From contig JAKSZU010000018.1 of assembly GCA_026018925.1 (NCBI GenBank), positions 31,496,452 to 31,560,451 of the forward strand: a stretch of DNA of 64,000 nt, written 5' to 3'. The position numbers were made by a program, and so were the translations under genes. The stretch is from Tupaia tana. Lineage: Eukaryota > Chordata > Mammalia > Scandentia > Tupaiidae. Below the pieces are notes generated by a model that did no database searches, was not told the DNA's origin, and saw only the letters and a list, made by a program, of their open reading frames with translations. Position 1 is the stretch's first letter. Each line of letters starts with the position of its first letter. This document shows, piece after piece, positions 1 through 10,085 of this stretch.

Positions 1-54
1 AATTCAGTGATTTAGGTGTCACATGATAACCTCATGGAGTAGGTTATTATTTAG

Positions 55-145
55 TACCATCCTTACTTTATAGTTGGGGAAACTGAGGCTCAAAGAAGTG
101 AAATAATTTAGTAAAGACTATACCACTAGAGAATGCAATGCTTGG
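55..145 (-). repeat. MIR fragment
   Basis: Antisense MIR core: GGGGAAACTGAGGCTCAAAG followed by the diverged GAAATAATTTAGTAAAGACT corresponds to the reverse of the tRNA-derived mammal-wide SINE. Confidence 0.75.
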
Positions 146-423
146 AGGCAGGACAGGAGGAGGGGTAGGCAGGATGGGTCTGGTAGGAGCGGCTCCTTGC
201 CACTAGCCCATATGATCTGCATTGTAGCTGGGATAACGCCAAAAGGCTCCAAGGACTGCCTGATTCACAGTCGGAAAGGACCAAAATGACTACAATGAAA
301 ATCACCTGGAAAACTTCACCCGTTCCAGAGCCATTGGGTGTCCTGTACCCCTACATGACTGAGACTCTCTCTGGGCTGATCTGAAAGGCAGAAATTTGAA
401 CTGGTTTTTGTTCTCACCTTTGT
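146..423. other. Unique DNA, no gene seen
   Basis: No recognisable repeat, exon or RNA gene. Nothing can be supported here. Confidence 0.5.
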
Positions 424-627
424 TCTGAAGTTTGTTCGTTTATTTCTTGAGAGAGACAGAGAGTTGCCCCTGACAGAATCTTCACGCTGTGATCCAGCCC
501 CAGTCTCAACCCACGTGGATCACAGGCACACATGTACCCAAGGCACTCAGGGAGGACCCAGGATATGAACCCAGGGCCTCCCCTATATGGGTCCAGTTGT
601 GTTACCTCTGCACCAACATCTGGTCCC
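424..627 (-). mobile_element. SINE class III
   Basis: Old SINE in reverse: a T-rich start with GAGAGAGACAGAGAG, then a diverged body and the reversed head ending CACCAACATCTGGTCCC. Another SINE abuts it at 652. Confidence 0.7.
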
Positions 628-633
628 AACTAC

Positions 634-891
634 TTTTTTTTTTTTTTTTTAAGTTTTTTTGCCATAGGGTATGTGTACTTGTTGGAGACAGACAGAAGGA
701 GACAGAGAGAGAGAGAAGCTGAGAAATTACCCTCCCAGAGTGGGGGTCACACCATAACCCTTTCTCCTCCATTCTCCTCCTAGGTACACACACTTACATA
801 TCCTCATTATGATTTTCAAGCCTCCAGGTTGAACCACGGTTGGCCATGTGGGAATCCAGTGCCTTAACCACCATGGCACCTGCTGGACCCC
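634..891 (-). mobile_element. SINE class II (class I-like head)
   Basis: Reverse-oriented long SINE: poly(T), GCCATAGGGTATGTG, GAGACAGACAG, the CTTTCTCCTCCATTCTCCTCC middle, and the head ending AACCACCATGGCACCTGCTGG. Confidence 0.85.
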
Positions 892-1925
892 TCGCTGTTC
901 TTTTTTAACAGCCAAGAATGGCTGAGAGTTCAGGAGTTTCTGTCATCTCTGCTTATGAATACCTTCAAAGGGCACCATAAGTACAAGTGCCCACATCAGC
1001 CCTGGTTCCTCAGAGGAAAGTCGGTAGGTGGCGGACTCATACCAAGTGGTTCAGTCTGTCATTGAGGTGGACTGCCTGGAGTCATGGTGCAGAAATCTTG
1101 GCTTCTTTTCTGGCTCTACTTTGGGTGCAAGATACCACTTCCTAGAGCATGGGCATTTTGTGCCTCTTCTGGACGGACAAAGGCTGAGCTGGAACAGGGG
1201 AGGGCAAACCAGAGGCCCCAGATGGGGAGGGAAGGAGGCAGTCCTGTGTTGTTCTAAGTGTCTCGGAGAGGCATGTGGGCATCACTGGGCACCACCCTAC
1301 CCAGCAGCGAAGCAGCCACGTGGAGACGTCTACCAAACCCTGGAGAGGGATACAGCTGCAAGCTCACATTTCAGGGTCAGGGGGAGAGCCAAGAAGGAGT
1401 CCAATCCAGAAGGTAATTAGTTTTAACTGCTCTATCGCAGGAATTAAAGGGCAAGTTTCAAATAACCAGCTCAAAAAAAAAAAAAAAAAAAGTTCCTATT
1501 GGAAACAGGCTAATGATGAAATTAGGAGAGGTGAAAAAATAATAAAGTGGAATTTACAGGTCAATTTCTCTTTATTTCCTGAGACATCTGTATGCTTATT
1601 CGCTCATTCTTAGATGAATTCCTTTGACCAGTGTAGGATCACACAGTTGTAGACTAAAGTGAAGAAACTCTCCTCCCCTCAATATTCTGCTTTAATAGAC
1701 TTTTACTGAATTTTTAAAATCCAAAAATCTAGAAATAAGTTTTTTTTTTTAATTATCACACATATATGTTTTGTGTTTTACTTTTGTTTTTACTTTAAAA
1801 TGACATATTGAGTTGGGAACTCCTTTATCTTTTCAAGGCTCAGGACCTCAAAAAAGGCCTGAATGTGGTCTCACATTTAACAAGCAGTAATCAAGTGGAC
1901 GTATTGTGCTGGGATAGAGATGTTG
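892..1925. other. Unique DNA without a supported gene
   Basis: An open frame at 1028-1420 has no protein family I recognise, ends in generic composition and overlaps other frames; I read it as chance. There is an 18-nt A run near 1472-1490. A TATA-poor, AT-rich stretch follows to 1925. Confidence 0.55.
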
Positions 1926-1964
1926 GGTTTGTCTATGTTCTCCAGAGAAACTGAACAAATAGAA

Positions 1965-1968
<4 letters not shown>

Positions 1969-1997
<29 letters not shown>
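1969..1997. repeat. (TG)n microsatellite
   Basis: About 14 TG units directly 5' of the MITE at 2002. Confidence 0.95.
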
Positions 1998-2000
<3 letters not shown>

Positions 2001-2001
2001 A

Positions 2002-2460
2002 AGGGTCTTCACAAACTTTATAGAAAATGTGTATTATAAAAAAAAAAAAAAAAACGGGGGCCAACAGTTGGCGTAACGGCTATGTCACTGGAATCCCATG
2101 TAGTTAGACTCCCATGTAGTCGACCGCAGTTCGAGTCCCGGACCCTGTGGCTTAAACTCACACCAGTCACGTGTGCGTGCATGCCCAAGATCCTGAGAGG
2201 AGAATGGAAGAGTAGGGATTGTGGTGTGGCCATTCCCCCTGGAAGGTGATATCTCGCTTTTTGTCTCCCTGTCTCTCTCTGTCTTTCTGGTGAGCATGCA
2301 CACCCTTTCCAAAAAAACCTCTCCAAAAAAGAAAAGAAAACAAAACAAAACCAAAAACAAAACAAAACAAAAATCCACTATGCATGGGACTGAAAAAAAA
2401 TTCTACCAGGATAAACTAGTACTTTAAATCTATTTTTCCAAGCAACTTTTTGAAGTCTAT
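2002..2460. mobile_element. Mariner-like MITE type 2, split by a SINE
   Basis: Left arm from 2003 (GGGTCTTCACAAACTTT, AGAAAATGTGTATTAT) and right arm ending at 2460 (CAAGCAACTTTTTGAAGTCT). The ends are imperfect inverted repeats. The same arms occur at 25277-25400. A class II SINE (2056-2372) sits inside. Confidence 0.65.
2056..2372 (+). mobile_element. SINE class II inside a MITE
   Basis: Full-length: GGGGGCCAACAGTTGGCGTAA head, box B GTTCGAGTCCCGGA, GAGAATGGAAGAGTAGGGAT middle, CTCTCCAAAAAAGAAAAG tail running into a CAAAA-rich tract. Confidence 0.92.
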
Positions 2461-2506
2461 TTGTACATGCATGAATATGTAATTGTATGAACCAATTCCT
2501 TATTTT

Positions 2507-2509
<3 letters not shown>

Positions 2510-2540
<31 letters not shown>
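2510..2540. repeat. (TG)n microsatellite
   Basis: About 15 TG units at the left edge of the right-hand LTR-like fragment. Confidence 0.95.
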
Positions 2541-2541
<1 letters not shown>

Positions 2542-3362
2542 AAGTTTGTAGTATATGGAATTGACTCATATGGCTATGGAGGCTGATGAGTTCCAAAATC
2601 TGCAGTAGGCAAGCTAGAGTCCAGAGAGCTGACAGTGTAGTTCCAGTTTGAAGTCTGGCAGGCTTGAGATTCAGAAAGAGCCGGTATTTCAAGTGTAAAG
2701 ACAGGAAAAAGTGAATGCTCCAGTGTGAAGGTGGTCATGCAAGAGCAGTTTCATCTTACCTTCAAGAAGTTGTGAGTCTTTTTATTCTATTCAGACCTTT
2801 AACTGGTTGGATGAAGCCCACCCATATTAGGGAGGGCAATCTGCTTTTCTGGTTCGAATGTCGATATCACCCAGAAACACTCTCACAGACATATGTAGAA
2901 TAATGTTTAACCAAATATCTGGGTACCCTGTAGCTCAGTCAAGTTGACAAAACTGACATTGCTAATGTGAACGCAATTGTTTAGTTAATTTTGTGTTGTA
3001 ATTGTCCAAGAGAAAGACAGTAGAGCCCAAATGAGAGTACCATTTAAACAGGAAAGAGGAAGTGTCTTGGGGGGGAATAGCAGTGAGTGGACGGACCCCG
3101 CTGAATGATTGGTGGAGGCAGTCAGGAAAGATGCAAAATGTTGAGTGACAGAGTCAGAGAGTCGGTGGTAGAAATTTGGCAGTGCCATCAAATGGATTTT
3201 TAGAAATGGGCAAACTGGTTTAAGGAATGGAAAATAATGGGCGAATACTCAGTAGGGTGACCACCATCTGATTTGCCTAGGACAGTCCCAGTCTACTCCT
3301 TTGGTCTTGGAATTCCACTTAATGTCCTCAGCAAAAGTGTCCCAATTTATTTGTTTGTTTGT

Positions 3363-3434
3363 TTTTAAAGTTTATTTACTTATTCTATGAGTGAAAGAGG
3401 CTGAGAGACTATCTATATAAATATATATATATAT

Positions 3435-3467
<33 letters not shown>

Positions 3468-3667
3468 GAGAGACAGACAGACAGACAGATAGCTCCCCAA
3501 CAGGGGCTCATACCATGATCCACCTCCCAGTTTTAGCCAATCTTGGATCATAGGCATGCACTTACCTGGCATACTCAGGGAGGTCTCTGGACACAAACTG
3601 AGAACCTTTCTACATGAGTCAGCCTTGCAGAGTGTCACATTTTATCGCTGCACCACTGTCTGGTCCC
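3363..3667 (-). mobile_element. SINE class III with internal GATA/GACA expansion
   Basis: Reverse class III: AAAGTTTATTTACTTATTC start, an expanded simple repeat where the purine tract should be, then a body ending CACCACTGTCTGGTCCC. TSD AAA(G/A)TGTCCCAATTTA on both sides. Confidence 0.8.
3417..3491. repeat. (TA)n(GATA)n(GACA)n compound microsatellite
   Basis: TATATA, then about eight ATAG units, then GAGA and GACA units, inside the class III SINE. Confidence 0.95.
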
Positions 3668-3699
3668 TAAAAATGTCCCAATTTAGATAACAAATTGTG

Positions 3700-3761
3700 T
3701 TGTCACCTCCAATCTCTGGTCAGATTGTATTTGTCACCTCCAATCTCTGGTCAGATTGTGC
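3700..3761. repeat. 31-bp tandem duplication
   Basis: TTGTCACCTCCAATCTCTGG plus eleven more bases occurs twice back to back, nearly identical, so the duplication is recent. Confidence 0.9.
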
Positions 3762-4458
3762 TTGAGCAGTCAACATATTCCTCAATGTTGGGAAAGTCTG
3801 CTTACTGCCTAATTTACATCTTTCCAGCTGCAATCAAAGCCTATTCTTATGGTCCTGATGTCAGACACACCGACAGCCACAGAACAGCTAGCACGTGTGA
3901 GGTTGCACCAGACCCCATTCTGGGCAGAGGGGTGAGGGCGGAACTACAAGGATGAATAAAACCTAGGCATTGCATCCAGGGAGCTCTGTTCTGAGGGGCT
4001 ACAGACAAATAAGCAGGTAATTATAGCGCAGTGTGATTAGAGCTTTGAGAGGAGTAAGCCCAGGGCTTGGGGAGCCCCACCAAGAAGTGTCTTTTTATCA
4101 CTGGCCATTGCTGCAGGCAAATCTTTCCAAGGTGTTCAATATTAATTAATGAACAGTAATTGAGCACCTGGCCTCTCTGCTGTCGTCCTCGCTCCCCTGC
4201 AGTCTCTCTCCTACACAGCCGTCAGAAGAGATCTTTTTTTTAAAAAAAAAAGGCTTTATTTTTTCAGAGCTGTTTTAGGTTTACAGAAAAATAGAGGCAA
4301 GTACAGAGATCTGGCACATTTGCTCTGCATCCCCACATGTATAACCTTGTCACCATCCCTCACAGAGGGTACGTTTGTTACAATCAATGAGCCTATCTTG
4401 ACACGTCATGACTATCCAAAGTCTATAGTTTACCTGAGGGTTCACTCTTGGTGTTGTA

Positions 4459-4537
4459 TCAGGCCATCTGAAAAGTCGTGACATAGTTTTTCTGTTTTTC
4501 TATGCAAAAATGCATCACAACTTTTCTGATGACCCGA
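4459..4537. mobile_element. Mariner-like MITE type 1 (79 bp)
   Basis: Near-perfect hairpin: CATCTGAAAAGTCGTGACAT at the left and AACTTTTCTGATGACCCGA at the right, around a short loop. It sits at a TA in the L1M (TA at 4457-4458, CA after 4537), consistent with the TA target of the mariner superfamily. Relatives lie at 6354 and 16128. Confidence 0.8.
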
Positions 4538-4732
4538 CACATTCTGTGGGTTTGGACCAACACACAATGCATGTGTTCACCATGAGAATTATCATACAGG
4601 GGAGTTCCATTGCTCTGTAAACCCCTGCACACCACCTCTTCATCTCCCTAACCCCGGAAACCATTCATCTCTTTACTCTCCACAGTTATGCTTTGTCCAG
4701 ATGTCCCGTAGCTGGAATCATACAGTATGGAC

Positions 4733-5018
4733 CCTTTATTTTTATTTTCTTTATTTTTTGGGGGGAGAGGTTTTCACTATAGGGCGCGTGCACTCGCCAG
4801 ACAGACAGAGAGAGACATAGAGACAGAAAGCGAGAAATCACCCCCCAGGGGGGATGGTCACGCCGCAATCCCTTCTCCTCCATTCTCCTCTCGGGATCTT
4901 GGGCACGCACACACAGGCGCCCAGCGTGAGTTTTAAGCCACCGGGTCCGGGACGCGAACTGCAGTCGACTACGTGGGAGTCCAGCAACATAGCCATTATG
5001 CTAACTGTTGGTGGGCCC
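4733..5018 (-). mobile_element. SINE class II, young
   Basis: Full-length reverse copy with CpGs kept (GGGCGCGTGCACTCGCC, CCGGGTCCGGGACGCGAACT). Inserted in the L1M. Confidence 0.93.
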
Positions 5019-5111
5019 TTTTCAGACTGCCTTCTCTCACTTGGTAAATGCACTTCTGCTTCTTCCAGGTTTTGTCATGGCTTGGTAGCTCATGTATTTT
5101 TGTTTGATTTT

Positions 5112-5127
5112 TAGTGGTTTGTGTGTG

Positions 5128-5164
<37 letters not shown>

Positions 5165-5387
5165 TGGAGTGAGGCACTCTCCAAAGAGAGACAGCTAGAG
5201 GGAAAGTGAGACATCACTCCCAGGGGGGGATGGCCATGCCTCAATCCCAATTCCTTCTCCTCCTGGGATTTTGGGCTTGCAAGCACACGTACCTGGCGTG
5301 GTTTTCAAGCCACCAGGTCCAGAACTCGAACCACGGTTGGCCATGTGGGAGTCCAGTGCCTTAACCACCACGCCACCCCCTAGCCCA
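5112..5387 (-). mobile_element. SINE class II with class I-like head
   Basis: Reverse copy; the purine tract is preceded by a (TG)n at 5121-5163. The head ends CCTTAACCACCACGCCACC. Inserted in the L1M. Confidence 0.85.
5121..5163. repeat. (TG)n microsatellite
   Basis: GTGTGTGTTTTTG then about 16 GT units at the SINE tail. Confidence 0.95.
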
Positions 5388-5794
5388 GTAGCTTATCATT
5401 TTGGGTGTGGAATAGTACTCCATTATCCATACGTATCACAGTTTGTTTATCCATTCACCTGCTGAGAGTCATCACGGTTGACTCCAAAGTGATTCTTTGG
5501 TGTTCTTTTCAACTTTCCTGTACATCTCATCACAGGAGACCAGCATCCTGGCCCTCCTCTTAGCCCCTACTTGCTCTGGCCCTGGCTACTTTCCTGCTTA
5601 CATGCTCCATTGCTGGGGCTTCAGGGAGCGGAATTAAGTCCTCAGGTAAGAAACTGCTGGGCATGACTTGCTGAAGTGAGGAATGTGCTGACTCATAGAG
5701 TAGTGAATGTCCTGTCACTGGATGTATGTGAGCAAAGGAAGGGTGACTGCCTGATGGGAATATTTTTAAAGGTTAAAACTTAATTTTTTTTCAG

Positions 5795-5815
5795 AAGGCA
5801 TATATGCCCACAAAG

Positions 5816-5883
<68 letters not shown>

Positions 5884-6018
5884 AGATAGAGGGGAAAAAG
5901 TATTCCCCATCCTGTCAGGGTTTAATGCATGCACGCACACGCACCTGGTATGTTTTTCAAGCCACTGGGGCACTGGGGTTGGGATTTGAACTGCAGTTGT
6001 CCAATATGGGATGAGGCT
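5795..6018 (-). mobile_element. SINE fragment with (GA)n expansion
   Basis: Reverse SINE: a pure GA tract (5816-5881), a shortened middle, CACGCACCTGGTATG, and a head truncated near GTCCAATATGGGATGAGGCTG. Confidence 0.75.
5816..5881. repeat. (GA)n microsatellite
   Basis: About 32 GA units with one AGGAGA interruption. Confidence 0.97.
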
Positions 6019-6353
6019 GGAAAAATAAGTGAAACCTTAAAAGGGGGAAATTACCTAAATTTTGGTCAGCTACTAGCTATAATTTAAGGTCCATTCAATC
6101 TTGTTATTCTAAGATAAAGATATTTTGTTTTAAGTTAGAGAGTTTCTTCCTCCCTCCTGCCTCTTTAATTGTCCCCAAGAGAAGGGAATACTAGTCTAAC
6201 CCGAGACTGATTTTGGACCTCACTGGGCTGTGGAGCAGTGGGCAGGGTCGCAGGGTATCCATGTTAGCCCGACTCACACTCTGGCACGTGTTCTCCTCAG
6301 ACTGGAGAGCCATGAGGACTTAAGGCTGGCTTGATCATCTGTTCTCTCTTCTG

Positions 6354-6424
6354 TTGGGTTTTCAGAAAAGTCATGATGCATTTTTGCACAGAAAAATACA
6401 TCATGACTTTTCCAACGACCTAAC
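6354..6424. mobile_element. Mariner-like MITE type 1 (71 bp)
   Basis: TTGGGTTTTCAGAAAAGTCA ... TGACTTTTCCAACGACCTAA, a hairpin with arms of about 30 bp around TGCACA. Best-preserved copy here. Confidence 0.85.
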
Positions 6425-7035
6425 CATTTATTTATCAAATTCTACTGAGCACTTCCATAGGTAAAGCACCTTTCTAAATCCTTTCCAAACATTAACTCAG
6501 GTAATTCCAGAGAAACCCTAGATGGTCGGTACAATTATTATTGTTTTTTATATATAATTATATATATTATTTTAATTTAGTTTATACATTGAATCACCGT
6601 ACATCACTACACTTGTAAAGTGGTTTTACCCAACATGGATACACTTCACACCAGTCCAGTTGAAGATATCAAACACATCATTATCAACAGATAATCATCA
6701 ATTTCTGTGTCCCATAAATGTCTTGCCTTTCTATTTTCTCCTTGATTCCTTTCCTCTTTCCCTCTTCTCCCACCCTCTTCCCATCTTGTCTCCAGTATCT
6801 GTAACCACTTTCCTATATCCTGTAATCTTTCTGTTTCTTCCATAGAGTGCAGACAGTCGGTCTATATCAAGTGGAGAAATACAATGTCTCTCTTTCTTAT
6901 TATGCCCAGTTTACAGATGAGGGGACTGAGGGCAGAGTTTAAGGAGTTTGTCTAAGGTCACACGGTGAGTCAGTGATGGATCAGGATTTGAAACCAGGCA
7001 GTGTGGTTCTGGAACCAGTGCCCTGAACCACTATA
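6425..7035 (-). repeat. MIR, interrupted by a 3' L1 tail
   Basis: Antisense MIR in two pieces: 6425-6541 (CTACTGAGCACTTCC, CATTAACTCAGGTAATT) and 6898-7035 (GCCCAGTTTACAGATGAGGG, AAGGTCACACGGTGAGTC). The pieces abut in MIR order once the insert is removed. Confidence 0.85.
6542..6897 (-). mobile_element. 5'-truncated L1 3' end, lineage-specific
   Basis: An antisense insert of about 350 bp. Read in reverse it has a G/A-rich tract (complement of CCCTCTTCTCCCACCCTC) as in L1 3' UTRs, then AAACTAAATTAAAATAATAT and an A-rich end. TTATTAT-like sequence on both sides may be the TSD. I do not recognise the subfamily. Confidence 0.55.
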
Positions 7036-7049
7036 ACCGTGTGGTCTTT

Positions 7050-7660
7050 TTTTACCTTAAAGTTTCAGATTTTAATCTGGTGGCCAGATTGCATCTCAAT
7101 AGGAAATGAGTGTCTTCCCCACTCAACACTCCTATACACGTGGGCTTATTTTGTCAGCCTTAGGGACCAGGACTGCAGGAATATCTCTACCGGCTGTGGT
7201 CTCTTACCTGGCAGATGCCAGTGCAGAAACTTGAGCTGGGTCACTGCAGACCAGAAGAGAGGCTGCGGTTGACTTCTTGTCACAGTCCCATCTTCCTTTG
7301 TAGAGTTAACCTCTACTCAGTGCTGTGGATATCATCGGAATCAACACTTTCTTGGGAAGTTTTACTGGACCTCCATCCTGCCCCAGGTTATGCTGTGGTA
7401 GCAGACAACCTCATTGCAGCTCCTCCATGTAGTAACTCCGGGTTGCTTCATCCCCAGATTCTACCTTCTCAACACATTTTCCTCAAAGAGAAAGAGAGAC
7501 TAAATAATCATGGAGTGGTATTTCAATGGGCCACATATGCTCACATGTCACTGGCCAGAACCAGTCACATGACCTCAAGGGGCTAGGAAATTAATTGTCC
7601 GACGCCCAAGCAAAGGAGAACTGAATATGGGCAAGCACTACACCACTAGGTCTTCTTATT
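7050..7660 (-). mobile_element. Probable ancient LTR relic
   Basis: The right half (AGTGGTATTTCAATGGGCCA, TCACTGGCCAGAACCAGTCA, CATGACCTCAAGGGGCTAGG) matches a motif run common in old mammalian LTR repeats. The left half is weaker. An open frame at 7215-7586 lies in it and is not a gene. Confidence 0.5.
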
Positions 7661-7802
7661 GCTCTCAAATCATCATATACCTTGTTTACATATTTGTAAT
7701 TCCTTATTTGTGTAATTTTATGATGGATGTTCACCCTTCCTCCCAGCTTCTATTAGAAAGTAACTTTAATGAGGCAGAAACCATGTCTATGTTTATATGT
7801 AG

Positions 7803-8035
7803 CTGAACAGGTAGATCAATGGATGAGTGGATGAATGGATGAATAGATGGATGAATGAACGGGTAGGTGGATAGATGGATAGGTGGGTAGATGAATAAAT
7901 AAATGGATATATGGATGGATAGGTGGATGAGTGGGTGAATAGATGGATGAATGGACAAATGGATACGTAGATGGGTAACTGAATGAATGATGGATTAGTA
8001 GATGGATATATGGAAGGATAAACAAAGGGTAGGAC
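7803..8035. repeat. (TGGA)n minisatellite, degenerate
   Basis: Imperfect GGATGAATGGATGGATAGG-type units over about 230 bp. All three reverse frames stay open across it because of the tetranucleotide pattern. Confidence 0.95.
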
Positions 8036-8650
8036 ACCATTCATACATTTAAAATCCATTATTAGTTAGCTGTGTTTGTTATTATCTCCCACATTTCAGA
8101 ACTATTATAATCCTAATAAGGACTGACTAACATTTCCTAGGGGATTAACATCTGAGACCTTTGAGAGAATTAATTGACACTTGGTGTTAAAGATGCAACC
8201 AAAATCCATGGACAAAGTTGTCATCTCTGAACAGAGGCCCTGCCTCCTTACCCAGCCCTCATGCCTTGCTAACCTGTTGGTCCTCTCTGTGGCTGTGTAG
8301 GGTAATGGGAGTGTTGAAATTGCTGCCAGGGACATGCTCCTTGTCTCAGCCATGATGCAGTAGCAACCCCTGGCTTCTAATCTGAGTGCAGGTGGGGTCA
8401 GAGAGACAAATGGCATATTGAGGACAGAAGCAGAAAATAGGCTCCTCACTCTGAGACAGTGTGAGGTATTGAAGTGTATTTTGAGATGACTGAGGAGGAG
8501 TCTGGGGCCCACTCCAGGGCAGAGATGGCTTTGCAGTCTGTGGAAGGAGGCCCCACAGAAGGAAGAATGCTAATCTTTTGCAATTCTTTTTCCTTTCAGG
8601 ACCTCAGATTCTCTTCAATATCTCTTTGAGCATTACTTAAATAACCAAGT
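8036..8650. other. Unique DNA without a supported gene
   Basis: A reverse open frame at 8105-8512 matches nothing I know. No repeat recognised. Confidence 0.5.
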
Positions 8651-8905
8651 TAGGGCCATCAGGTGGTAGTTAAGAAGCTGGATCCCACATGGCTGACTCC
8701 ACAGTTTGAGTCCTGGACCCAGTGGCTTGATAAAACACACCAAGTGTATGTGCATGCATACATAAAATCTTGAGAGAAGAATGGAGGAGAAGGGGTTGCA
8801 GCATGGCCATCTCTCCAGGGGTGATTTCTCACCTTTTCTCTCTCTCTCTGTTTCTCTCCAGTGAGTGCACAAGCCCTATGACAAAAACCCAAAATAAATA
8901 AACAC
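8651..8905 (+). mobile_element. SINE class II (class I-like head)
   Basis: GGGCCATCAGGTGGTAGTTA head, box B TTTGAGTCCTGGA, GAATGGAGGAGAAGGGGTTG, CTCTCTCTCTGTTTCTCTCC, GCCCTATGACAAAAACCC, AATAAATAAA tail. Confidence 0.9.
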
Positions 8906-8929
8906 ATAAATAATAAACTTGTCCCTGTA

Positions 8930-9445
8930 GGTCTGACACCTTGTCACGATAGAGAAGGGTTTATAATTAGTCACAATAGTCAGTGGTCTTGTTGACTGGC
9001 TGAACTGCTGGGTAGCTGAGCTTCATCAGAGGCCACATCAAGCCACTTTCCTTTCCATTGTTATACATAACCCTATGATAATTGGAGTTGCCACACATGA
9101 AGGTCGTTAGCAATGTCACTCCCATGTTCAAGTTCTCCTCCATCTGGGCACTTGATAGACTTACATTTCCTTGTCCCTAAACAATGGAGCCATTGGCCCG
9201 TGGGATGTGAGTGGAAGTGACATGCAGCACTTCTGGGCAGAGACCTTATGAGCCCATGTGCAATTCGTGCTTTGCCGCCTTTCCCTGTCACACAGCTGGA
9301 GACAGGCTAGTAGAAGAAGCCTCAACAGCAAGGATCCCTGAATGAGAAACTGGACAGACACAATTTTCCAGGTGACTTGCGATGCATATGCAGGGTGAGC
9401 AAAGACGATGCCTTTGTCAAGGTAAGGCACTGAGAGTTTCAGTTC
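8930..9445 (+). mobile_element. Ancient LTR relic (MLT1-like)
   Basis: The end of the block, GGATCCCTGAATGAGAAACT, GATGCATATGCAGGGTGAGC and the CTTTGTCAAGGTAAGGCACT segment, matches the AATAAACCTTTGTTG...AAGCCACTGAG end of an old LTR family. A reverse open frame at 9161-9430 is a shadow. Confidence 0.55.
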
Positions 9446-9608
9446 TTTGCTATCTCAGCATGCCCTAGTTTAACCAGTCTAGTAAGTGTGGTTCTTCTAG
9501 AACACAGATTACAAGATGGATTAAAGACTTTGGATGGAAGTGAGTCCCTGTGTGGGCAGCAGACACCAGAGAAGGCATGTGTAGCATGTGTTAAGAATGA
9601 GATCTCTA

Positions 9609-9865
9609 GGGATCAGTAGATGGCATAATGGTTATGTCACTGGACCACGCAGTCAACAATGGTTCAAGTCCCAGACCTGGCGGCTTGAAACTCACACTGG
9701 GTGCATATGTGTGCATGCCCCCAATTCTGAGAGGAAAATGGAGGAGGAGAAAGGATTGCAGTGTGGCTGTCCTCTCTGAGAGTGATTTCTCACTTTCTGT
9801 CTTTCTGTATCTCTGTCTCTCCAGCCAGCACACAAAAATCTCTTTGAAAAGAAAAGAAAAAGAAG
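9609..9865 (+). mobile_element. SINE class II
   Basis: GGGATCAGTAGATGGCATAA head, GGTTCAAGTCCCAGACC, GAAAATGGAGGAGGAGAAAG, CACACAAAAATCTCTTTG and a GAAAAG-rich tail. Confidence 0.9.
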
Positions 9866-9884
9866 AATGGGCTCTCTAGAATCA

Positions 9885-10085
9885 GGCAGTCCCAGGTTTT
9901 GAATTTCCACTGTGCCACTTGGAGGCTGAGTAACTCAGAACAAGTTACTAAACATCTCTGGGTCTAGTTATCATTTTAAAGTGTGAGGCTAGGACCCATA
10001 GGCTTGTGGTAAGAGGTGAGGGAGGAAATACGAAGAGTCTAGCGAAGGACCTCCCATTCAGCAAATGGTCAATCAGTGTTGATGC
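9885..10085 (+). repeat. MIR
   Basis: Sense MIR: GCCACTTGGAGGCTGAGTAA, CAAGTTACTAAACATCTCTG and the end CAGCAAATGGTCAATCAGTG. Confidence 0.75.

Larger units (their letters stand above)
1928..2990 (-). mobile_element. Ancient LTR-like interspersed repeat, split by a MITE
   Basis: Left piece 1928-2001 (GTTCTCCAGAGAAACTGAAC then a TG repeat) and right piece about 2500-2990 (GGTTGGATGAAGCCCACCCA, GGGAGGGCAATCTGCTTT, CCAAATATCTGGGTACC, CAAGTTGACA). This motif series belongs to a widespread old mammalian repeat whose subfamily name I cannot give safely. The orientation given is uncertain. Confidence 0.6.
3250..3795. mobile_element. Ancient DNA-type repeat, split by a class III SINE
   Basis: Pieces at 3250-3362 and 3668-3795 carry GGTGACCACCATCTG, CCTAGGACAGTCCC and TGTCCCAATTTA, matching an old mammalian repeat I cannot name. 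The SINE between them is flanked by AAAGTGTCCCAATTTA-like copies, a TSD. Confidence 0.5.
4228..5515 (-). mobile_element. L1M 3'-end fragment, antisense, with three insertions
   Basis: Typical reversed L1M 3' UTR: TTTAGGTTTACAGAAAAATA, GTTACAATCAATGAGCCTA, GGGTTCACTCTTGGTGTTGT, GGAATCATACAGTATG, CATTATCCATACGTATCACAG, TCCATTCACCTGCTGAGAG. It is cut by a MITE (4459-4537) and two SINEs (4733-5018, 5112-5387); joining the pieces across each gap restores the usual L1 order. Confidence 0.85.

Noticed and set aside
1028..1420. 130-codon open frame as an exon
   Set aside because: No protein similarity I recognise, no splice context and competing frames on both strands.
7803..8035. CRISPR-like or protein-coding repeat
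   Set aside because: A plain TGGA minisatellite with no spacers; open frames come from the period.
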